A stretch of DNA of 64,000 nucleotides from Takakia lepidozioides (Eukaryota > Streptophyta > Takakiopsida > Takakiales > Takakiaceae). Positions 1 through 9,445 of the stretch are shown one piece after another. Position 1 is the stretch's first letter. Each line of letters begins with the position of its first letter. The notes beneath the pieces were generated by a model, which saw nothing but the letters and a program-made list of their open reading frames with translations, had not been told where the DNA came from and did no database searches. Position numbers and translations under genes: made by a program. Location: the NCBI GenBank assembly GCA_030704615.1, contig CM060733.1, forward strand, positions 53,568,001 to 53,632,000. Reading direction: 5' to 3'.

Positions 1-87
1 TGAGGAGGCCCATTTGTTATGAGTTGCATCCTGAGCTATAGCTAGGCCAGTTCCAAGGGAACAATGGTGGCCGAGGACGAGACAATG

Positions 88-600
88 TAGTCCAGAGAGG
101 TAAATGAGGCAGAGGTCGTGGTGGAGGTCGTGGTGGAGGTCGTAACCAAAACCAAGGAGCACAGGGTTGAGGTCAAGGTCATAACCAAGGCATGGTGGAT
201 AGGCTTGCCCAGCTAGAACAACGTCTTGCTACCATGGCCACTACTCATGTTGCACCAGCTTCAAGGCCTGAAGTTCAAGCCCCACCTGCACAACCTCTTA
301 TGCCTAGGGAAGACCAAATTGGTATGGCCTTCATGTGTGGAGCCGCACTTGCATGACCATTGCATGTGGACTCTGCAGCTGCTGTCACTCGAGCAGCAAC
401 GCGTGCTCTTGAGCCAAGAGGAGCGGATGTGGATTTTGATCCTCAAAGGGGGGAAGCAAGTCGACAAACAAGGCTTCCATAATCTTTCACATTGGCTGAG
501 ATAGTGCCAACTACGCCATCGATGACACCCGCTCGCCCAAGCGTGTCAGAGGTAGAGCCACGAGTGCCATTGGGGAGAGTTGGTGTGGCTTAGGAAACGC
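88..600 (+). pseudogene. gag-like region of the gypsy element
   Basis: The translation starts with an arginine-glycine-rich stretch (RGRGGGRGGGRNQNQG, about 100-165). A frame follows at about 191-350 that begins MVDRLAQLEQRLATMATTHV and continues into a proline-rich segment. The RGG run before a short heptad-like helix fits a degraded gag or nucleocapsid region. Its position upstream of the protease and methyltransferase supports this. Stops are frequent and no zinc knuckle is seen. The assignment is by position and composition, not by a diagnostic motif. Confidence 0.4.
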
Positions 601-969
601 CAGTGGGTGGTGCTGCAAAGCAAAGTGCAGCTAGTACATTCTGGGGGCGGCTACGACAATTTGCCAAGCTCCATTATTTTCTGCAATGACAATTGCAATT
701 CCGGGGATTCGGCCAGCTGCTGTGTTCAGACTAGCAGCTAGACTCTGTGAGAGTGCTGATGCATTGGCACTATCTGCGGGGATAGCGGATAAGGTGCAGT
801 GCATTGATACCTTGGATTTAAGGGGGATACAGCCACAGCTGCGCCATGACAAGCGACAGCTACAATGTGCCATGCTTGTTGCACACACTCGTCTGTTATT
901 CGATGCAAATTTCTAACCGTACCCCACAGTGGAATATGCACAGGCACATAAAGAAACAAATCAGCTTTG

Positions 970-1445
970 TATGCCAATTACTTGTCATCATCAGGTGATG
1001 GCCTATCATCCGCATGGCTATTGCCCTCCAAGAGCTCACCACTCCAAGCCACCACCCCTGAAAATGCGGCCAATGTGGACATTGATCATGTTCCTATGAT
1101 CCACCGCTACATTCCCAATAAACCGCATTGGGAGCAGTGCACGTCGACCATCTCTTGACTGCCATTCCGGCCTATAGGATGTCGTTTCCTCCCAAAAGTC
1201 CAGAGTAAATCCCATGGGGTATAACACAGCCCCACCAACAAGCACATCATAGGACATCGCGTCCCAAACCTGCAATTGCTGCTCTCCCCAATATCAATGG
1301 CTGTGTTCCCGAGTCCAACAAGACCCGCAGTGGCCTATACCTCTTCCCGGCTAGGCCACCCAACTGAAATACACCATCCTGATTGTCCACCAGAATTACC
1401 CCATGAGTCACCATACTACGCTCAATGGCTGGTCTAGCTGGCAAC
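970..1445 (-). pseudogene. Retropepsin segment of the gypsy element, inverted
   Basis: On the minus strand, about 1,444-1,250 encodes RPLRVLLDSGTQPLILG, with the LDSG active-site triad of a retroviral-type aspartic protease. After a deletion or frame change, about 1,275-1,110 encodes WDAMSYDVLVGGAVLYPMGF, which matches the flap-to-C-terminal region of plant gypsy retropepsins. The flanking gag-like and methyltransferase pieces run on the plus strand, so this block has been flipped. The block probably extends left to about 620. The sequence between 620 and 970 has no domain I recognise. Confidence 0.65.
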
Positions 1446-1449
1446 CCCT

Positions 1450-2350
1450 GACTCAGGGATTTGTTTGCTAGACCTGTTTGGAGGCATGAACACTGGGCTT
1501 GCAGGAGTGTTGCAAGCAGGGATTAAAGTACGCAAGTACTTGTATGTAGAGAAGGATGAAATAGCTCGACGTATTTCTATGCGCCACATCGCCTTGCTCA
1601 CACACCGGTATCCTGGGTTGTTGTCTCTCTCAACAATTCAAGGGTATCAAAAGACTTTGCCAGTAGACATTACCCTACTAGGGGCGGATGATTTGGACCA
1701 GCATGGTTCCATTGACTTGGTGATAGCCGGATGGCCTTGCCAATGACACTCTCCTGTAGGTCATGGGAATGGCTTGCATGATGCACGATCGCATTTGTTT
1801 CGAGAGATGTTGTGAGTGTTGCGGGACTTGCAGACGAGACAAGTGCAACCTCTAGGCTATATGTTGGAGAATGTTCCACTCACGGGGGATTCTCGGGCCA
1901 AGTTTATGGCCAATGTATGTCAGGTGCGGTCTTAGATTAGATCGACAGTGCTATTAGATGCAGCAGCGGTGGGATCACGCGCGCATCGACCTCGATTGTG
2001 GTAGACCAATCTTGCACCACTAGAGTTGTACAAGAGAGCATACGATTCCATTCAACGGCCACCCAATCTCACGGTTGAGGCATTTTTTACCAAGGGAGGC
2101 AACCACAAAGGGTGCGACATGATGACCGTCCACCTTTGGCAGTGGTCAATCGAGTGGGGTAGCCACGTACGGCCTTGCCTACGCTCATGAACTTTCCCTC
2201 GTCTCATGCTTTTCGAGACAATGGTCTTGGGTTGTACGACAATTGGTGGAGCCTAATGCGGATGAGCGAGAGCGAGCAGTGGGGTTTGTTACGGGCACTA
2301 CAGATGTGCCAGCTCTGTCGGAGGTATCACGTCGCCAAGTGTTGGATCAG
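1450..2350 (+). pseudogene. Cytosine-5 DNA methyltransferase domain inside the gypsy element
   Basis: The conserved motifs of C5-methyltransferases occur in order. Motif I is LDLFGGMNTGL (about 1,468-1,500), the S-adenosylmethionine loop. Motif IV is VIAGWPCQ (about 1,720-1,743), with the catalytic Cys. Motif VI is LENVPL (about 1,864-1,881), with the catalytic ENV. A motif VIII-like stretch is GSRAHRPRL followed by WTNL (about 1,970-2,012). In-frame stops fall right after PCQ (1,744), near 1,816 and inside motif VIII, so the enzyme is dead here. The downstream sequence leads into the reverse transcriptase polyprotein. It may once have methylated the element's own DNA, which is inference from work on other retroelement DNMTs. 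Confidence 0.8.
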
Positions 2351-2533
2351 ACAATGGATCTAAATTGGTTGATATGGGTCATTGGTTTGTGCATGACTGA
2401 GCAATGGAGATTGCAAGCAGTGGTGGCTACTTCAGCAATCCCATTGGATAGTGCATCTTCCCTGCCAACCGGGACGGTCGAGGCAGTGAGTGGGGGCGGG
2501 CACAGGATTGTGGGGTGCAAACACCCATGACAG

Positions 2534-3430
2534 ATGTGGGATGAGATGCGCAAAGAGAGAGTCATTGGATCTTTCAAACAGCAATATGAGGAGTGGGGAG
2601 AGCCATGGACTGAGGATCAGTTGGAGGCCAAGGTGGCCAAGATTTTTGAAGAGGTTGAAAATGTTTCTTGCTTAGAGGATGTTCTCAAGGTGGCTATGGC
2701 GGAGCAAGTGGAGGCTATGCCACAGTCAGATTCGGCGGACAAGGCCCAAGCGGTAGCTATCTAGCAACCAAAGGATTCATCTCCTACCTCCAAGCCTGGT
2801 GTACCCAAGGTTGCAGTCATTGAGGACAATTGGGAACCAGATGTTGGACCTACAGTCACCGGAGGAGAGAGACAGAGGATTCAGCGATTTCTAAGGGCTT
2901 CTAGAAATTATTTTGCCTTCGGTTTGAAAGATTTGGGGAGTTTGAAGGGTCAGGAGATTCGTATTAATTTGGCAAGTGACACGCCAATCTTTCGAAGGCC
3001 CTACCGGTATAGTGACATGGAGAGGTCATTGATCCAGTCACAGACTATAGAGTTGTTCGAAATTGGATTGGTGGAGTGGTCAGGCGGGGAGTATGCCTCG
3101 GCAACGGTGATGCCAACTAAGAATGATATCTATGGCAATTGGACAGAAAGAAGGATGTGTGGGGATTATCGTCCTGTGAACCGTTAGAGTAAGTCCAATA
3201 GATTTGTCATGCCTACTCCAGAGGAGATCTTTGATGTCATTGGGCATGTAAAGGTGTTAGCACATTGGACTTGCGATCCGGTTACCACCAGTTGCCAATC
3301 AAAGAGGCTGACAAACAAAAGACGACATTCTGGGGGATTGATCAACATAGGAAAGATTGTTTGTAACAATGCGGTTCTTACTGTTTGGGTTGAAGAATGC
3401 TCCTGCAGAGTTTCAGAGGGTCATGGATGA
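2534..3430 (+). pseudogene. Ty3/gypsy reverse transcriptase, N-terminal part
   Basis: A linker frame (2,534-2,761) leads into the start of a gypsy RT: INLASDTPIFRRPYRYSDME, then MCGDYRPVNR (about 3,155-3,186), a stop, then MPTPEEIFDVIGHVK. After frame changes comes LLFGLKNAPAEFQRVMD (about 3,377-3,430). The finger and first palm motifs are present. The central palm with the YxDD catalytic motif, the thumb and the connection region are absent, and the reading frame passes straight from FQRVMD into RNase H. Confidence 0.8.
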
Positions 3431-3770
3431 TGATGGAAGAGAGTTCGTAGTGACATATACTAGTCGCTCGAACAATGATGCCGAGGCGAAGTATAGTTCA
3501 TATGAAGGAGAGTGTCTAGCTGCGGTATGGACAGTGATACATTTCAGATGCTACCTCTATGCAAATCTCTTCACCATTGTCACGGATCACCAACCATTGA
3601 AGTGGTTGATGGAGTCAGACAAGCTTACATGGAAGCTTGCACGGTGGGTACTTATGCTTCAAGAGTATGACTTCCAGATGGTGCATCGAACCGGTATTGT
3701 CAATCGGGATGCAGATGGATTAGGTCACAATCCATGTACGAGCGAGCATGATGATATTGGAACTCAGTAG
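3431..3770 (+). pseudogene. RNase H domain of the gypsy element
   Basis: The frame contains YTSRSNNDAEAKYSSYEGEC, LAAVWTVIHFRCYLY, VTDHQPLKWLM and VHRTGIVNRDADGL, the conserved RT-RNase H block of plant gypsy elements. The catalytic E of YEGEC and D of VTDHQP are kept. The domain is uninterrupted and in frame with the truncated RT before it, which shows that the deletion between them is a multiple of three bases. Confidence 0.85.
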
Positions 3771-3821
3771 CATGGTGAGACGGATGAGGAGATGATGCCA
3801 AGATGACATACATCGACATTT

Positions 3822-4545
3822 TTGTGCATTCTAGCAATGGGAGCTCAAGCTGGTCCATCCCATGCGATTGGTCATGTAGATAGTGTGCATGACGATCCAG
3901 AGACTAGTGATGAGCTTAGTGGTGCTAAGGATGTGCATGAAGATGCAACAGTGTTGACATACCTTTGTACCGGAGAGACAACAACTAGTGTGATTGCTAA
4001 GGAGAGAGATCGGGTCCTACAACGAGCCAAGATATTCAAGTGGGAGGGGACTCACCTACTCCGGGTATGGGAGGATGGACGAGTGAAGATTGTGCCTCAT
4101 CCAACACAACGAGCGCGATTGGTACGCCATGCCCATGAGGAATTGAGATATTTTGAGGTGTAGTGCAGTCATAGTTTGCTGCAAGGGCAGTATTGGTGAC
4201 GGAGCATGCACACGAATATGCAACAGTTAGTGGCAAGATGCACGGTGTGTAATAAAGTGCGGGTTTTTTTCAACGCCCCTACTCCATAATTACATCCTTT
4301 ACCCATTATGGGTTTGGGCTAACGTTGGAGTCTTGACTTTGTAGGCCCATTGCCATTGACGATTCGCCATAACAAATATCTGCTGGCGATGGTGGAACAC
4401 TTTTCCAAATGTATTGAACTGGTGACATTGCCTGACAAAACAAGTGAGAGGGCTGCGTATGCATTCTTAGATCGAGTACCTAGTCATTTTGGTGCTCCAG
4501 CCGAGGTACTCACGGACCAGGGGAGAGAGTTCTTGGGGGAGTTTC
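3822..4545 (+). pseudogene. Spacer and integrase of the gypsy element, truncated
   Basis: A spacer frame (3,822-4,163) leads to an H2C2-like zinc-binding region (MQQLVARCTVCNKV, about 4,217-4,260) with stops. The integrase core follows at about 4,325-4,545: WSLDFVGPLPL with the first catalytic Asp, then EVLTDQGREFLGEF with the second. The catalytic Glu and the C-terminal domain are missing because homology ends near 4,545. Confidence 0.8.
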
Positions 4546-4915
4546 AGGGAGGGCAGCTAAGGCGTGAGCAAAACCCGTGAACAGATTCCCTGATGCGTGA
4601 GCAGATTACTGATGCGGACCCCAAAACCGAGGAAACAAGTGGGCCTATAACCGTGGACACGAACTCCACTGCAAAGATGCAGTGTCCATTTGATCGGATC
4701 GAAGACAGACATACTCCATGACGACAATGTGGCACGACAATGTGGCACGAAAATGCGATGAAAAAGGTTTCGGATGAATGTATGTGGGATGAACGCAAAC
4801 GGGAATGGATGAACGCTGGATGATTATCGGATGAAAAATTGCCCAGACGAGTAAACCATGGATGACTACTACAACATGTATCATCAAAGATGAGCATGCG
4901 CAGGAAAGAAAACAT

Positions 4916-4939
4916 TAAGCTGTCGTCAACGACAGCTTA
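4916..4939. repeat. Perfect 10-bp-arm palindrome, hairpin-forming
   Basis: The arms TAAGCTGTCG and CGACAGCTTA are exact reverse complements around the 4-base loop TCAA. The core TGTCGTCAACGACA is shared with the palindrome at 5,135 and is close to the palindrome family in the intron at 15.6-16.4 kb. Confidence 0.85.
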
Positions 4940-5134
4940 TCTCGCAGCCCATCTTAGCACATATCAACCCACGATAAAACCATAGGGGGGGGGGGGGGGG
5001 GGTTTCATTTTTGTGCAGGGAAGCAGGCCTAAAGGTGCCCTCAACGGTAGCTCAATTCCAAACAGGGGCACATGACATTTCAACTCAGGGAGCACATGCA
5101 TTACCGGTAAGTGAGTGTGTGGAGGGGCTGCAGA

Positions 5135-5160
5135 TTAAGGTGTCGTCAACGACATCTTAA
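5135..5160. repeat. Second palindrome with the same core
   Basis: The arms TTAAGGTGTCG and CGACATCTTAA surround the loop TCAA with one mismatched pair. It lies about 220 bp from the first copy and shares the 14-base core TGTCGTCAACGACA exactly. Six bases after it comes CTGA followed by T, which resembles the hairpin plus CTRR-T arrangement of a Helitron 3' end. That reading is speculative because no partner 5' end was found. Confidence 0.8.
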
Positions 5161-5391
5161 TTACTGCTGATAAGAGTTCACAATTCACACCCAGCAGTAG
5201 CTGCAAGAACCACAACCACTGTACATGCCCAGAGATCCAAGGCACGCAAGTTATATCCTTTCACACTTCTTCAGGATGGTAATCTGCCGAAGACAGTATC
5301 CTCATGCGCAGAATGACTCTTATTGCCCTCCAAAGAGACCTCAAAGAGCAAAAGTGTTGCATGCTTCTGCATCTAACAGACAGAAACACAC

Positions 5392-6052
5392 CTGACCAGG
5401 TAAACATCGATGGGGCCCATGGTATTGCAGAGCAGAATCTGGAAGCGTCGTTGTGGGTACTCCACTGCCTGAAGCATCCATATTTCACCATACATCAATA
5501 AGCAACTCGTAGGCAACAACCTTCCAGACCCTATCAATCTTTTGTACTCTGCAAAACTACCGAGTCTGTCACTAACATGCCCTGAACACAGATTGTACTC
5601 ATAAGACGTTGTTTGCCGTAGCCTTGTGGGCCCTGAACACAGAAAGGAAGAAACAGATTGTAGATTACAGACAAACAGACTTTGCCCCTGTTATGTGTGA
5701 TTGGCATTCAGATTATCTATCAGAAGGATGTGACTAAGGGTTTACCTCATCAGGGTCAGGGACCTCAAGAGTGGTGCCATGTGGGGCTTTGATAGCAATA
5801 AGCGTCTCATTCTGTTTGAAGATAACAAGCAGATTAGTCTCCCAGGCATAGCAAAGTACCTGATACTGTGTTTGTGAGATACATGACTCACAAGAAAGGG
5901 CACAAAAGTGTTCACTGCCTTGCAAAATATTCTAATGAGTGTTTCAGAAGCTCAGTTCAGGCACACAGGTTCTAAAAAGCAACTGCGGAGAAATTTCACT
6001 GACCTGAAAGCATGGCAAGCTCTTGATGTCATCCTCAGTAACATAAAGCCAT
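5392..6052 (-). pseudogene. E2F transcription factor gene fragment, three exons
   Basis: Three minus-strand exons with proper splice sites encode the C-terminal part of the E2F dimerisation/marked-box region. The first exon (6,052-6,004) gives WLYVTEDDIKSLPCFQ. The second (5,811-5,746) gives NETLIAIKAPHG and TTLEVPDPDE. The third (5,468-5,392) gives AVEYPQRRFQILLC and NTMGPIDVYLV. Phases join without a break, and the order matches E2F proteins. The DNA-binding domain, upstream dimerisation helix and C-terminal retinoblastoma-binding region are not found nearby, so this is a piece of a gene. It is the lowest of four same-strand gene fragments. Confidence 0.8.
5593..5629 (-). mobile_element. 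37-bp LINE 3'-end insertion with 14-bp target-site duplication
   Basis: The 37 bp match the extreme 3' end of the LINE at 9,875-11,237 nearly base for base (shared word CATAAGACGTTGTTTGCCG). They are flanked by direct repeats of GCCCTGAACACAGA at 5,579-5,592 and 5,630-5,643. The boundary falls at the same LINE base as in the longer copy. This is a severely 5'-truncated retrotransposition event. Confidence 0.8.
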
Positions 6053-6099
6053 CTGGAGAGGAGGGCAGAATAAAATGGTTAGTGAATGCAGAGTAGATA

Positions 6100-7107
6100 T
6101 TGACCTGCTCCAGAGAAAATGAGAGTTCTACAATGCCACCACTAGAGATGAATGCAGAAAGCCCAGATCTTGAAAGCTATAGCAGGAAATGCCTAGTAGA
6201 ACGAACCACAAGCTGAACAAAGATGAGGAGGAAGGATTAGGCACGCAGACAGAGAAACACCATAGATACCACACCGGAATAGTGCGAGCAATGAACGATG
6301 CACTTCAAATTATTCGCTCTCCCTTGGATATCACACCTAAAACTCAGTAAAAGCAACATCCCATTCCAGGCTTGGATCTGCACCACAAAAAAACTAAACC
6401 ACTAAATCAAAACATATGGCTTGCAATCTTCATGTTCATTGAAAAAACTCCTGTCCAACTTTGTTCCTCTGCAACATCTTGTCCCCTGAGCACCTTTCTT
6501 ACTTTTAAGAGAGGAGCAAAGTAAGATGAAACTCACACTACCGTTCCAACCAGAGGGTGGGAACATCTTGTCAAACCCCACACAGCAAAGCTGCTTTGGC
6601 ACCTATAGCAGACGTGCATTTGACTGAGACAAACCATGCCACTTCATGGGAGAAGCCAAACGATCACAATACCAGCACCTGAACACAGGCAAGACCAAAT
6701 TTGACTGTGAAGATACCTCCCAAAATAACGCGTGCAATCTCTCACTCTGCAGCTGCCTGTAAGGGTATTTGATATGCAAAATTGGGGTTTTGATATCTTC
6801 CATGATCAGACTTCTAGGTTGAGTTAGTCTGGACCCCATATGCAATAACAGAGGCATCCCTCTCTGAAAGTGCAAGGCACCTGGACACCTCATGGGGTTC
6901 GCAAGCAACCAACTATCCACATCATTACGCGTACCAACAAATGCAAGAACCTGTCCACAACCACTTGGATTAGTTTAATGTAGTGCATACATGCATCTAT
7001 GCAACACTTTTGGAGAAATAAGCAGATCGTCTGGCTAGCTTTATCCTCCGTTATGCATAAGCAAAGCTCCTTCTGAAAGAAGAAAGATGAACATCTGACT
7101 GCCTCAC
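6100..7107. other. Stretch between E2F and EDR2 fragments, no gene recognised
   Basis: No exon here could be assigned with confidence. On the minus strand near 6,430 a short stretch reads FFNEHEDCKPYV, faintly like the REHENCGPQ region that follows the START exons in EDR2 proteins. The link is too weak to annotate as an exon. Confidence 0.4.
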
Positions 7108-8997
7108 ATGGGAAACCAGTCCATTTGCAGGTGATGATACAGGATGGCAGTGTGACCATCTACCTCCTTGATCAAGCTGCCTTGATGAAAGCTGCAGTCC
7201 TATCTGCCACCTAGCATCAAGCATCATTTGACTTTGCCCAAAGCAGAATATTACAGTTGCAAAATGAATAAGAGACTCAAATGAAAGGTTGCAGCTTACT
7301 CATAGCGTGTGTCGTCCATGCCCATTATTAGCTCAAATATGTCAGCACAGGCTGCTTCCACCACTCCCATAAGTCTGCATTTTTCGTCTTTCAAGAAGCC
7401 ATCCACACCAAAACGATGGATGAAGCTCATATCCGAAATTGAGGTCTGTTTTGGTTGATTCAGCAATGGTTGAGTTGTCCCGGGCCATTATTCAAGTGTT
7501 GGCGTCATTCCAATGATATAGCATCTAACACTGTAATTGCCCTGCTCCGGCTCTGCGCCTGCAACGACTGGCTCTGCCTAAATACCTCCCCTATCTTATC
7601 TGCGGCACACAAAGCTCCGTACTGATTGGCATAAATCAGCATCTTTTACAAAAATGCAGTCATTCTACTGAACACAAACGAGAGATTTTTGAGGCTGAAC
7701 CACTTACATTATGGTCAACATCAGGTATTTCCTCAAAGAAACGAAGCCCTTCCGTATAGAACCAGTACAAAGATTAGTTTAGAGCTCAGGTATCAGAAAA
7801 TGCCAAACAGTGATCAAGCAACATTTACTGCAATACTGCCATTCAGCTGCATCCTGCTGGAAAGCAGACAAGGAACTACAAACTTGCCATTTTGGCATTG
7901 AACCAAATGCCAGTGTTTTTGAACTGCAGCAGCAGCATCCAGTGGGCGCTCCCCCCCATAACTCCAATGGTCTACCAACTCCGGAGGGCCTGCCACAGCA
8001 AGCCAGGTGCCACTCAGCACTGGACACTCTACAGATATCGTGGAAACCGAACCCAAATTCAAACCAAACAGGAAAGCAAATATGCTAGAGACAATGTGTG
8101 AACATTTTGCAAAAGTCTCCATACCACTGCCGGCCTTCCTTCGAACGTGGTTTCTTCCCTTCTCCTCCTATTCCTCTACTTGAGACTTGCCACTTTGACC
8201 CCTTCAAAGGCCAGGTGCAGACAGACATGACATTAATACACCTTTCAACAAGCTACGAAGGCTGGTTTAAGCTGGAAAAAGCACCAAGAAGTGCCAAACA
8301 CATGACAATATCATGTAAATTTAGTGAACACAAAATGTGAGATAAGCAGAATACAAACTGGCTTTCACGATCGGAGGACGAAGCAGTTCGCTCAGGCTCG
8401 CACTTCCTTTCAGTTCAGCAGGTGCATAGCGGCTGCTGCTCCCAGTAGCAGTGTGCATGTTCGAGTACTGCCAGTACCCCCCATCCCCCCGTCAGAAACA
8501 CGCTCTGTACTACTGCTGTGCTCACGTCTATCTTTGAAGGTTCGTTACAATGCAGTAGGTTAAGCTGCAGCAAAAGGCCCTTGTAGCACTAAACCTCAAT
8601 CCTCATGAATAGAACAAGCAGTCAGCACGTACAACTCATTGGCCCTTGCACCTCCTAAGAGCAAGCAGACTCCAGATTCGCTGTTCTGGTGATACACAGC
8701 ACCAGCTTAAACCTTCCAACTTCGGCAACTTCACTCAGGCCTTTACAGAGCAGGAATGCCTTTCAACATTGATCTTAAGTAGTCCAATTGGGTGACACAT
8801 GCACATGAACATATGTAACTCATTTGAAGGTCATTTGCACACTGTTGCAGCAGAGGACTTATCGAATCCCCAAGTGAGAACCCTCGCCTAGTGATACAAA
8901 CCAAGACCCAACTTTGCAAGTAGCGTAGCACCTGATCTATCACCTGTTCCAATGCCTCTTTCCATGCACATGCCTCCTGAATATTCAATGCGGCCAT
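7108..8997 (-). pseudogene. EDR2-like PH-START protein gene fragment with a nonsense mutation
   Basis: Minus-strand exons match the ENHANCED DISEASE RESISTANCE 2 family (PH domain, START lipid-binding domain). Exon 8,997-8,932 encodes the PH end, NIQEACAWKEALEQVIDQ. Exon 7,923-7,888 encodes KHWHLVQCQN, at the start of START. About 7,447-7,302 encodes MGVVEAACADIFELIMGM then DDTRYE. Exon 7,203-7,108 encodes DCSFHQGSLIKEVDG then HTAILYHHLQMDWFPM. The near-invariant Trp of the family's WDCSF motif is a TAG stop here (about 7,202-7,200). The rest of START and the C-terminal domain are missing. Possible exonic sequence near 8,340-8,450 (SSSRYAPAELKGS) is unassigned. The donor after the 7,888 exon would have to be GC rather than GT. 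Confidence 0.75.
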
Positions 8998-9445
8998 CTG
9001 CAGCATAACAAGTTACTCCAATGAACATCTCTCCAAATAACGTCAAGGTTCAGGACAGCAAACTCGTAGAGCAAATTCTCAAAGATTACACTTACTGAGA
9101 ATAATCACATGCATATTTCCCCAGTATAAGTCATCAAGTTCCACCAGACATCCCACCAAAATACGTCTCTTCAGATAGCTTGAGCACTTATCATGTGTTC
9201 CAATAGAACAGGACTCTCTGCAAGGTTTATCCATCAGTCAACCAAGCTTCAAGAGGCCATGGCTCATAAATACCCCACCCACTGTGTATGCAAACACTAG
9301 TCAAGGGCACAGAAGTACGCCCATTCTGGCACAGTAACAGCAATGGCACCAAACCTGTAAATAACAAACCATGCATGTGTACCCCAAGTAGGGGGGCTGG
9401 GCTATCCAGGGGTGGCCAAATAGACAGAAACTTATCTTCTGGGGA

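Larger units (their letters stand above)
1..4560 (+). mobile_element. Decayed Ty3/gypsy retrotransposon carrying a DNA methyltransferase domain
   Basis: Pieces appear in the order gag-like, inverted protease, cytosine methyltransferase, reverse transcriptase, RNase H, zinc-binding/integrase. All are on the plus strand except the protease. The coding sequence is broken by many stops and frame changes, so the copy is dead. No LTR, primer-binding site or polypurine tract is recognised. The left end lies outside the window, and integrase homology stops near 4,545, where unrelated sequence begins. The RNase H (YSSYEGECLAAVW, VTDHQPLKWLM) and integrase (WSLDFVGPLPL) resemble gypsy elements of early-diverging land plants and charophytes. 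Retroelement-borne DNMTs are established for charophytes and dinoflagellates (de Mendoza and colleagues). Confidence 0.85.
4546..5391. other. Non-coding stretch with repeats, a poly-G tract and two palindromes
   Basis: No convincing gene is present. The stretch has short direct repeats (a GCGTGAGCA word near 4,562 and 4,594; tandem copies of a word containing ACAATGTGGCACGA near 4,722-4,750), an uninterrupted G run of about 17-18 bases near 4,986, and the two long palindromes listed separately. It lies between the broken end of the gypsy element and the block of captured gene pieces. Confidence 0.6.

Noticed and set aside
4544-4915. Minus-strand open frame of about 123 codons
   Set aside because: Low-complexity Ser/His-rich translation of repeated words (ACAATGTGGCACGA) with no domain.
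6603-6920. Continuation of the EDR2 START domain
   Set aside because: A few residues such as LCYCIW recall the family's LCYVRYW motif, but flanking residues and frame do not align. Too weak to call an exon.
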